From: Petasospora fabianii
Lineage: Eukaryota; Ascomycota; Saccharomycetes; Phaffomycetales; Wickerhamomycetaceae
Assembly (NCBI GenBank): GCA_022641835.1
Contig: CP048715.1
Coordinates: forward strand, 2,170,001-2,234,000
DNA length: 64,000 bases
Direction: 5' to 3'
The first letter of the stretch is position 1, and each line of letters starts with the position of its first letter. Positions 50,508 through 58,589 of the stretch are shown piece after piece. A model generated the notes under the pieces. It had not been told where the DNA came from, ran no database searches, and saw only the letters and a program-made list of their open reading frames with translations. The position numbers were made by a program, and so were the translations under genes.

Positions 50508-52880
50508 ATGCGCTTCCCGCTCACGACGCTGTACTCACTGGTCCTGGCGCTAGGCTCCATCTGCTCCGCCACCACCGTGCCTCCAAAAGACCACATCTCA
50601 CGAGACTACTTTGCCATTTCGTTCGATTCGCCCGCAGTCCTAGATGATATTTCATCGTTATTTCCTGACTGGAGATATGAGCACCCGGCTCGTGGAAATC
50701 CGGGCTATCACATCTTCTCTCAAGACAAGCAACTTGGAGGCATTGAAGATCTCCATGAGGATGATCAATTTATGATCCATGATGACAACCACACTTCCAG
50801 ACTCGCTAAACGTGGTCTTCTCGGTTCCGGTGTACGCACGATACATAAAATATACCCCAAGAGACTTCATAAGCGTGCACCAATCCCGGGGAACCCACCT
50901 ATCGACTCGTCACAGGAGAAAATGCTCGAGGCTCGTGAACAGTTCCATATCAACGATCCGCTCTTTAGTGCACAGTGGCACTTAATCAATGGACCATACC
51001 CGGGCCACGATGTCAATGTCACCGGTGTCTGGGCTCAAAACATTACCGGTCATGGAATTGTGGCTGCTGTGATTGATGATGGGCTCGATTATGAAAGTGC
51101 TGATTTGAAAGACAACTTCTTCGCTAAAGGTTCATGGGATTTTAATGCCAACCAACAACTTCCCAAGCCGACCCTGGCGGATGACTACCATGGAACTCGT
51201 TGTGCTGGTGAAATTGCCGCTGTGAAAAATGACGTTTGTGGTGTTGGTGTCGCATTTGATGCTAAGGTGGCCGGTATCAGAATCCTCTCTGGTGAGATCA
51301 CAACGGAAGATGAGGCCGCTGCTATGGTTTACGGTCTTGAGACAAACGACATATACTCTTGTTCTTGGGGCCCTTCGGATGATGGAAAAACAATGCAAGC
51401 ACCAGACATGTTGGTGAAGAATGCCATTCGCAGAGGTATCACTGAAGGAAGAGATGGAAAGGGTGCCGTGTATGTCTTTGCCTCGGGTAATGGTGGTATG
51501 AAAGGTGACAATTGTAACTACGATGGTTACACCAACAGCATCTATTCCATCACAGTTGGTGCCATTGACCACAAGGGTATCCATCCACCATATGCCGAGG
51601 CTTGTTCCGCTGTGCTCGTTGTTACTTATTCCTCCGGATCTGGTGAACACATCCACTCCACCGATATCCATGGTAAATGTTCTGATAACCACGGTGGTAC
51701 ATCTGCCGCTGCCCCATTGGCTGCTGGAATCTACACACTTGTTCTTGAGGCCAACCCAGAGCTTACATGGAGAGATGTCCAATATATTACAATAAAATCC
51801 TCGGTCACTGTGAACGAGAACGATGGTCAATACCAGGATACACCAGTTGGCAAATACTCTCACAAGTATGGTTTCGGTAAGTTGGATGCTGGTGCTCTTG
51901 TTGAGCTTGCCAAAAACTGGAAGAACGTTAACGAGCAAATCAATGCCACCACTGAAGTCTATGAACCCAACACTGGTGTTGCTAAGGAGTATACCCATGA
52001 GTTTGACGTTGACATTCTAAATGACTTCAAGAATCTCGAACATGTTATCTTGACTTTGAACATGGATACCTCCATCCGTGGCCAGGTTTCAATTGATTTG
52101 GAATCTCCAAGTGGTATTGTGTCCAACTTGGGTGTTGTCAGACAACGTGATATGTCCAATGAAGGTTTCAGTAACTGGAACTTCATGTCTGTGGCCCATT
52201 GGGGTGATGAATCTGCTGCTGGTAAGTGGAAGCTCAAGGTCAAGAATCATGATGGTACCAACAAGGTCAATTTCAAGAACTTTAAGATGACATTCTTTGG
52301 TCAAAAGAGAGATTCAGATGATAGTGATAAAGGTGCTGATGTCGTCGAATCTTCCTCCGTTGCAACCTCCTCATCTACTACCCTTCCAAACGCCAGTACC
52401 GTTGCATCATCTTTTACTTCCTCCACCACCGTTGCCTCCTCTGCCTCATCTACCACCGCTGAACCAACTACACACTACGAAGGTGATGGACATGACCATT
52501 CTAATGATGAACACAGGGGAAAGTATCTCCAAGCAACAACACATTACGCTGAGTACTTCTTTGCTCTCATCATTGTGGGATTCATTGCTTTGATCATTTA
52601 CAACCGTTTCGCATCCCGTTCTGCACGCAGACGTGAACAGTACGAGTTCGACATCATCCGTCCAGAAGATACCGACTCTGAGTCTGAGTTGGAATTGGAG
52701 AACCAGTTGAACAACATGGAGGATACGAGATTAGCCACGGGGTTCCCTAGTGAGAGATTGAGAAGAAGTGATAGCTTTGAGATTGATACAGATGACGATG
52801 ATGATGAAACGAACACTGGTAACAGTGGTAAAGGAGATGGAAACAAAAGGAAGGATGACGACCCTGCTCATCAGGTTTGA
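50508..52880 (+). CDS. KEX2: Kexin, Golgi proprotein convertase
   Basis: Kex2 is a calcium-dependent serine protease of the late Golgi that cuts pro-alpha-factor and other precursors after Lys-Arg. The 790-residue product from this ATG has a signal peptide (residues 1-20, FPLTTLYSLVLALGSICSA). The propeptide ends at Lys122-Arg123 (RLHKR/APIPGNPP), like the autocleavage site of the yeast enzyme. The subtilisin domain carries Asp190 (VIDDGLDY), His228 (DDYHGTRCAG), oxyanion Asn328 (ASGNGG) and Ser399 (HGGTSAAAP). A P domain and a Ser/Thr-rich stalk (about 615-655) follow. The protein then has one transmembrane helix (YFFALIIVGFIALIIYNRF) and an acidic cytosolic tail with an early Tyr motif (REQYEFD) suited to retrieval. 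The choice of start rests on the signal peptide. Confidence 0.96.
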   Translation: MRFPLTTLYSLVLALGSICSATTVPPKDHISRDYFAISFDSPAVLDDISSLFPDWRYEHPARGNPGYHIFSQDKQLGGIEDLHEDDQFMIHDDNHTSRLAKRGLLGSGVRTIHKIYPKRLHKRAPIPGNPPIDSSQEKMLEAREQFHINDPLFSAQWHLINGPYPGHDVNVTGVWAQNITGHGIVAAVIDDGLDYESADLKDNFFAKGSWDFNANQQLPKPTLADDYHGTRCAGEIAAVKNDVCGVGVAFDAKVAGIRILSGEITTEDEAAAMVYGLETNDIYSCSWGPSDDGKTMQAPDMLVKNAIRRGITEGRDGKGAVYVFASGNGGMKGDNCNYDGYTNSIYSITVGAIDHKGIHPPYAEACSAVLVVTYSSGSGEHIHSTDIHGKCSDNHGGTSAAAPLAAGIYTLVLEANPELTWRDVQYITIKSSVTVNENDGQYQDTPVGKYSHKYGFGKLDAGALVELAKNWKNVNEQINATTEVYEPNTGVAKEYTHEFDVDILNDFKNLEHVILTLNMDTSIRGQVSIDLESPSGIVSNLGVVRQRDMSNEGFSNWNFMSVAHWGDESAAGKWKLKVKNHDGTNKVNFKNFKMTFFGQKRDSDDSDKGADVVESSSVATSSSTTLPNASTVASSFTSSTTVASSASSTTAEPTTHYEGDGHDHSNDEHRGKYLQATTHYAEYFFALIIVGFIALIIYNRFASRSARRREQYEFDIIRPEDTDSESELELENQLNNMEDTRLATGFPSERLRRSDSFEIDTDDDDDETNTGNSGKGDGNKRKDDDPAHQV

Positions 52881-53229
52881 AAATTGCATGAAGTTCACTT
52901 GTTCGAGACACTTAACGTAGGCCAATGTTGTGAAGTAGACAGGTAATAGGGTCTATGTGTTGGTCTATGGTCTGGCGTAATTGGCGAAACACATCAATGA
53001 AGCTCTTTTCTCATCTCCATCGCCTTTTTGAGCTTCAGGAGCTTCTAGTGCTCTTCTGGCGATCAATAATACAGAAAAGACGTGACCAATGCAGGTTAAA
53101 AGATCAATTCTACTTAAAAAAGAAGTTTGTTATCGTAAGCCGTAAGCCACTAATGTACAATTAACTGAAAACCTATAACTAAACCAAAACCCATAATTAA
53201 ATTCGTAAACCGGAGACAAAACTCAAAAC
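52881..53229. terminator. Convergent 3' regions of KEX2 and H2B
   Basis: No gene is visible in this 349-bp convergent stretch. It is AT-rich, with a short GTAAGCC direct repeat near 53135-53148. Confidence 0.4.
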
Positions 53230-53631
53230 TTAAGCAGAGGTGGAGGAAGAGTACTTGGTGACAGCACGGGTACCCTCAGAGACGGCGTGCTTAGCCAACT
53301 CACCTGGCAAGATCAATCTAACAGCAGTCTGGATCTCTCTAGCAGAGATGGTCGACTTCTTGTTGTAAGCAGCCAACTTGGAGGCCTCGGAGGCAATTCT
53401 CTCAAAGATATCGTTGACAAAGGAGTTCATGATAGACATGGCCTTCTGGGAGATACCAGTATCTGGATGTGTCTGCTTCAAAACCTTGTAGATGTAAGAA
53501 GCGTAAGTCTCCTTTCTGGTCTTGGTTCTCTTCTTAGCACCTTCGGTGGAGGAGGAAGTCTTCTTAGCAGCTGGCTTCTTCTCGGCTGGAGCCTTAGAGG
53601 CAGGTTTCTTCTCGGCAGCTTTTGGGGCCAT
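53230..53631 (-). CDS. HTB1: Histone H2B
   Basis: This core histone packages DNA with H2A. The 133-residue product has a Lys/Ala/Pro-rich N-terminal tail ([20 protein letters not shown]). The conserved fold follows: [80 protein letters not shown]. It ends [10 protein letters not shown], including the Lys ubiquitinated by Rad6/Bre1 (in AVTKYSS). It is divergently paired with H2A, sharing a 641-bp promoter. Confidence 0.98.
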   Translation of the reverse strand: MAPKAAEKKPASKAPAEKKPAAKKTSSSTEGAKKRTKTRKETYASYIYKVLKQTHPDTGISQKAMSIMNSFVNDIFERIASEASKLAAYNKKSTISAREIQTAVRLILPGELAKHAVSEGTRAVTKYSSSTSA

Positions 53632-54272
53632 TGTGTATGATTTCTTAATGTGTGTGGGTGGATTCTAAGAGATATGATTGATAACTGGGAATACTTGGGG
53701 AGCGAACGCGTCTGTTTATATAGAAGCTCGCCCCTCTGCCGCTGTGTGATGGAAGGGCGGGGGGCAAAGGTCCCACCATACTGAACTCTACGCGCAACAA
53801 TTGTGGGTTGGGAGTTTCCCCGCGCAGGATTTGGAACGCGAGGTGGCAACATCGCTTCCTGCGTAAATTTCAGACCCGTGGGACTTGCCCGATTCGGACT
53901 CTCGCTTGCTGGGCATATTGAAGGCGCGATTCCCGATCTCAATACCATAGCTATGAAACATACCCAAGAGTGACGCGAACCCAGCGTTCCACAATCTACG
54001 CTCCCAACAGGCGTAAACCTCAGGATGACACACCACCAGTGGCGCGCAGCAACGTAAACAAAACAGGGGCAGAATACGTCAGTGGCGCTCATTGGCCCGA
54101 AACCTCCCAACGCCACGCGTATCCTCCCAGCGCAGCATCCCCACACGCGTCGTATATAAGGACACCGGTCCGCCATCACTATCTACACACATTTCGGTTT
54201 GCAGATCCACATCGCACAACTCTTCGTTGCTCGTACACTTATTCACACACAAACAAACACATATCATTCACA
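53632..54272. promoter_or_regulatory. Divergent H2B/H2A histone promoter with three MCB elements
   Basis: Each side has its own TATA box: TATATAA at 54153-54159 for H2A, and TTTATATA (53715-53722, read on minus) for H2B. Perfect ACGCGT (MluI cell-cycle box) copies lie at 53706-53711, 54115-54120 and 54145-54150. A CCAAT box (ATTGG, 54091-54095) is also present. MCB elements bind MBF (Mbp1/Swi6) and drive G1/S genes, so S-phase control is likely (inference). Confidence 0.7.
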
Positions 54273-54665
54273 ATGTCTGGCAAAGGTGGTAAAGCTGGTT
54301 CTACTGAGAAGGCTTCTCAGACCAGATCTGCTAAGGCAGGTCTCACTTTCCCAGTTGGTAGAGTTCACAGATTATTGAGAAAGGGTAACTACGCTCAGAG
54401 AATTGGTTCTGGTGCTCCAGTTTACTTGACTGCTGTTCTTGAGTATTTGGCTGCTGAAATTCTTGAGTTGGCTGGTAACGCCGCTAGAGACAACAAGAAG
54501 ACCAGAATCATCCCAAGACACTTGCAATTGGCCATCAGAAACGATGAGGAGTTGAACAAGCTTCTCGGTCACGTCACAATTGCTCAGGGTGGTGTTCTTC
54601 CAAACATTCACCAGAACTTGTTGCCAAAGAAGTCCTCTAAGGCTAAGGCTTCCCAGGAGTTGTAA
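54273..54665 (+). CDS. HTA1: Histone H2A
   Basis: This core histone is 130 residues. Its sequence is canonical: [80 protein letters not shown], and a tail ending KASQEL. The C-terminal SQEL is the Mec1/Tel1 phosphorylation motif that makes yeast H2A act as H2A.X in DNA damage signalling. I chose the ATG at 54273 by homology. A longer open frame upstream is promoter DNA. Confidence 0.98.
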   Translation: MSGKGGKAGSTEKASQTRSAKAGLTFPVGRVHRLLRKGNYAQRIGSGAPVYLTAVLEYLAAEILELAGNAARDNKKTRIIPRHLQLAIRNDEELNKLLGHVTIAQGGVLPNIHQNLLPKKSSKAKASQEL

Positions 54666-55784
54666 GTTTTCTCATAATTTATTCACTGGTTTTCATGACG
54701 TCTTTGCTTAATGACTTGGTTTTCGGTTCGGTTATGTTTCAAATTTGTATATTAGTGGTTTGAATTATAAATCATTGGGTTTTAAATTTTTGAATTGTAG
54801 TATACTTCTATGGAAGCTGGTTCGCTTGGTATTATATTAGCACATCACGCTTTTTGCTCGCTACGCCGGCATGATTCTAATTGTCATGCCTGAAGTACTA
54901 TTCCGTAACATGCAACTAGCTCTGTATTACTCCCGATATTAGGTACGAGGTCGGTATTGCTTTAGTACTACACCGGTACCACATTTTTTACAATCTTGGT
55001 ACGTCACTGGGTACCTAAGTGTAGTACCACCCACACTGACAAACCAAGAATACCAAGTTTTATGGCTATTGAACTTCAAATTCCATGTGCTGAACGTTTC
55101 AGCAGCAAATAGAAGGACTACCCGTTTGATCTGATCAAATCACAATTTCAATATGCAGTGGATCGGCCATGTTGACAGAGCGATTCTGATTAACGTCTAT
55201 TACCTCTTAACGCTGCGGCTGGTGCAGTTACACCCGCACACCTCGCGCCCGAACACCAACACTAAATATGTCTTCAACATAGCTTTTAAATACCTTTGCT
55301 TGGCATTCATCCTTCAAAAAACTTCTGCAGACGTATTCGAGCTTACTGACTATACTGTGTTATTTTTATAGTACCCATTTCCTTAACTTTAGTATTAGGA
55401 ATATCTTTTGATATAAAAGTAGACTCAGCTTTTCTTCTCTTGAAAAGAGATTCCACTCAAAAGATCTGAGTTTGTCTTTTTTCAGTTATGTTTTAGAGCT
55501 CATGGGCACATTTAGGAGTTTTGGAAAGCCAATAGGCTCTTTTACCCTACTTTAAAAGCAAAGTAATAATCCAGTGCTGCTAGATGAGGTCCAAGATCCC
55601 TATTGACTTTTGCGCGCGATGTCCGGGTGTTTAATGTCACCTTAACAACAAATGGAGTTTTTTACAAACATTATAATTGAAGCTTCTACGTCTCAAGGCT
55701 ATAAGCTTGGATATCAAATGTGCATAATCCAATCTATACAGATCCTGAAGTACACCGTCATTAGTATTCGGACAACACGGTTCG
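54666..55784. other. 1.1-kb AT-rich gene-free stretch with GGTAC cluster and hairpins
   Basis: This is the region between H2A and the 3' end of SWD3. It is notably more AT-rich than the rest of the window. Two oddities are detailed under findings. One is a cluster of GGTAC/GTACC words in about 90 bp (54942-55028). The other is a nested stem at 55423-55471, just after a TATAAAA (55412-55418). I did not recognise any tRNA, snoRNA or snRNA signature, and found no convincing protein frame. Confidence 0.45.
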
Positions 55785-56765
55785 TCAATAACTTGCCAAG
55801 TCAAACACCTTCAGAGTTCCATCGAGTGACACAGCAGTGAGTGTCTTATCGTGAAGATCAATCTCGATAACTGGCGAGCCTTTTGATATCTCGATCATAG
55901 ATGTTACTTTTTTGGTCTGAAGCGACCAGAAGACGATTGAACCAGATTCGGACCCTGATGCACTGTTATTGTTTGTTAGTAAGATGTTTCGTTGACGCAA
56001 ATGAAGAGGGACTTACATCATCGGTTCATCGGTAGCGGTAACAAACCGACTTGAACAGGAAAATTTCTCCAACAGAGCGCCTTGGAACGTTTTCACCACT
56101 TTGTTATTCATATAATCCCACAATCTTATCGTGTTATCCAATGTTGATGCGAGAAGGTACTTTCCGTTCGGACTGAACCTGATATATGAAACAGGGAACG
56201 AGCTTCCACCTTTATCATAGATCAATGTTTTCAAACACTGTCCTGATTCGGTATCGAACAGCCTGATCATACCATCATAACTCGCACTGGCAATCATTGA
56301 CGCGTCCCAACAGAGATCTATCGAAGCAATTGGGTCTGAATGGGCACTTAGTGTCTTGAGGCACTTTCGTTGTTTGGGGTCCCATATTCTGATTGCCTCG
56401 TCCGAGGAACCAGTGACGAGGAGGTTGCCCTTGTAGTTGAAACCGACACATGTGACATGATATGTGTGGCCCTCTAGCACGCGAACGCATTCACCATACT
56501 CGACGTCCCACACCATCAAGGTTGTGTCGTCCGAGACAGAAGCAAGGAAATGGGAATCAGGCGACCAGGAGAGATCGTTGATTCCCTTAGAATGACCTTG
56601 AAGAGTGCGGATGAATTGCCCATCGGCGAGGGAGAAGATCTTGATAGTTGTGTCAGCAGAAGCAGTGGCCAGGAGTTGGCCATTGGGTGATATCTTGGCC
56701 GAGGTCGTTGCCCCTGTATGAGTGGTATTCTGGGAGTACCGGAGATCAAAAAGGTTGACAGCCAT
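55785..56765 (-). CDS. SWD3: WD40 protein Swd3, COMPASS H3K4 methyltransferase subunit (two exons)
   Basis: Swd3 (WDR5 homolog) is a structural subunit of the Set1/COMPASS complex. Exon 1 is 56765-56017 and exon 2 is 55962-55785, giving 308 residues (315 in S. cerevisiae). Seven WD repeats are evident, for example GHSKGINDLSWSPDSHFLAS, DDTTLMVWDVEYGECVRVLE, GHTYHVTCVGFNYKGNLLVT, SSDEAIRIWD and SASYDGMIRLFD. The last repeat (IASGSESGSIVFWSL) is restored across the splice. It is divergent from UMP1 with a short 171-bp spacer. In S. cerevisiae SWD3 is YBR175W, near UMP1 (YBR173C). Confidence 0.92.
55963..56016 (-). other. Intron in SWD3 (54 nt)
   Basis: The donor is GTAAGT, the branch point TTACTAAC and the acceptor AATAACAG. 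Removing it joins EPM-IASGSES in frame and completes the last WD40 repeat. Confidence 0.9.
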
Positions 56766-56861
56766 GATTGCTGTGTGTGTGAAAGTATCTAGCTGGAGGT
56801 CATGACAACGTGGTTGATGGCTCGCGCTTTGGCATTTCGCGATGTCTAGAAAACAGACGGG

Positions 56862-56870
56862 TTTGCCACC
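56862..56870 (-). promoter_or_regulatory. PACE element (Rpn4 site) in the UMP1 promoter
   Basis: TTTGCCACC on plus is the complement of GGTGGCAAA, the perfect proteasome-associated control element bound by Rpn4. It lies 67 bp before the UMP1 ATG. UMP1 belongs to the Rpn4 regulon in S. cerevisiae. Confidence 0.8.
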
Positions 56871-56936
56871 AACACCACCAGCACCAGCACCAGGAAGACA
56901 GCGCCACTGCCACCTAAAGATACACAACTACATACA

Positions 56937-57443
56937 ATGGTGAGTCAATGAACATGATATTCACTACAATTACTGTTGTGGAAAACTAACACCACTTTTC
57001 AGTCGCTTAGAATCGCCCCGCAGAACACACAGCCATCAGAGGTTGACTCCACCAAGTTTGGCCAAAGTGCCCCCTCCGCCCCAGCACTCCAGGATATCCT
57101 CAGAACAGGTGAGGGTCCACTCTCTATTGCCTCAAAAGTCAACGGTCGTCACCCACTTGAAGCACGTCTTGCCAATTGGGACGAGACGCAAAAGCAGCTT
57201 AAGATGGAGCAGTACCGTCGTTTGTTTGGCGCTGCTGAACCGATCAAGAGGGAGATGGAGCTTAAGATCGTGGAGAGCACAGACTTTGTTCCTTCAGCAC
57301 TAGGGGGCAGCTCTAACTTGCACAGAGACATCTTGCTCAACAAGGACACGTCAGTCGACTGGGACGACATCTACACGGGCTTTGAGCAGCATGGAAGTTC
57401 TATGGACATGCACACGGAGATGGAGAGAAAGGTTGGTATTTAA
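56937..57443 (+). CDS. UMP1: Proteasome maturation factor Ump1 (two exons)
   Basis: Ump1 is an assembly chaperone of the 20S proteasome, degraded when half-proteasomes join. Exon 1 is only the initiator ATG (56937-56939) and exon 2 is 57003-57443. The spliced 147-residue product begins MSLRIAPQNTQPSEVDS and carries the family core NGRHPLEARLANWDETQKQL, KMEQYRRLFGAAEPIKREME and LKIVESTDFVP. S. cerevisiae Ump1 is 148 aa. Without splicing the frame opens at 56976 within the intron and gives an unconserved start (MWKTNTTFQ). Confidence 0.95.
56940..57002 (+). other. Intron directly after the UMP1 start codon (63 nt)
   Basis: The donor is GTGAGT, the branch point AAACTAAC and the acceptor CACTTTTCAG. 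The first exon contributes only ATG to the protein. Confidence 0.9.
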
Positions 57444-57773
57444 TGCGAATGCACTTGAGATGACATACTTTTGGATCTGGGATCAGGAACATATCACAGT
57501 ATGATGTAGAAACTACATACAGCGCACTATAGCTAGGTAAACCTAAATGATCAGGGTAATAGAAAATGAATTCCAGCCTGCAAGTCCACCAGGGCTCGTA
57601 ACCGGTCTGCCATCCCATGACGTGCCATTAGTGTCGAGTGACAAAAAAATTTGTTCAGTGCGCGCGAGCGGTCAGGGACGCCATCGAATGGGTCTTAGTA
57701 CCACGCAAATCTGCCCCTGCACACCTGCCCTACCGTCTTTAAAAGTCATATCCACATTCCAAGACCTTTAGAA
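57444..57773. other. UMP1 3' end and SYH1 upstream region
   Basis: I see no gene in this 330-bp stretch. No strong regulatory motif was recognised. Confidence 0.35.
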
Positions 57774-58543
57774 ATGCAGCTTAACGAACAAACCTCCCTC
57801 TCACAGGCGAACTCCCTGTCATTTGGCCCAGAATGGTGAGTCCTTCGCTTCTTTTTTCCCCGCGGAGTTAGCCCAGCTCTTCCCAACGCATTGAAGACCG
57901 CGTCGCACGACCGTAACGGCACCATTACCACCAATAGCGTTGAGGGTAAAAAAATCATAGGCTATTCCGATCCCAGTCGAGTTCAATGTGACAAGTACTA
58001 ACACTACACAGGATGCGTCCTAGACAGACTAGATCTTCAGCCGATGCCTTTGGCACCGGCACCGGCAGCGGTCAGGGTAATGGTAATGGCAACGCCAACG
58101 GCACAGCACCAACTACTGCTTCCGGATCAGCATGGACAAACTCCAATCTTCTTTCCAATGATGTCAACTCACTCGTCAACCCTTCGAGACAATCCATCAA
58201 GACTAGCTACACCACCGAGGAAATGCTTCAAGTGTATCATGCTCTCCAAGAGAAGCTCCAAGCCGATGGATTTGAAGAGAAATATCGTTCTCTCCAGCCA
58301 ATCAGAGATCTCGTGGATCAGGTCGAACGTGATCGTATCTACCAACAAAATAACTGGTCCAATTCAAACTCAAATGGTAAAAGACAGAATGGTCATCATA
58401 ACAACAGATCCTCACGCCATGTTGCTTCATCCACGTCCGATGTTGATGTGATTACCGAGAAGTTGAACGAGATCAATCAGTGGGCCACTAAGGAGCAAAA
58501 TGGTCTGGATTTCACTAGTATACTCAACAACGTTGCCTCTAAG

Positions 58544-58589
<46 letters not shown>

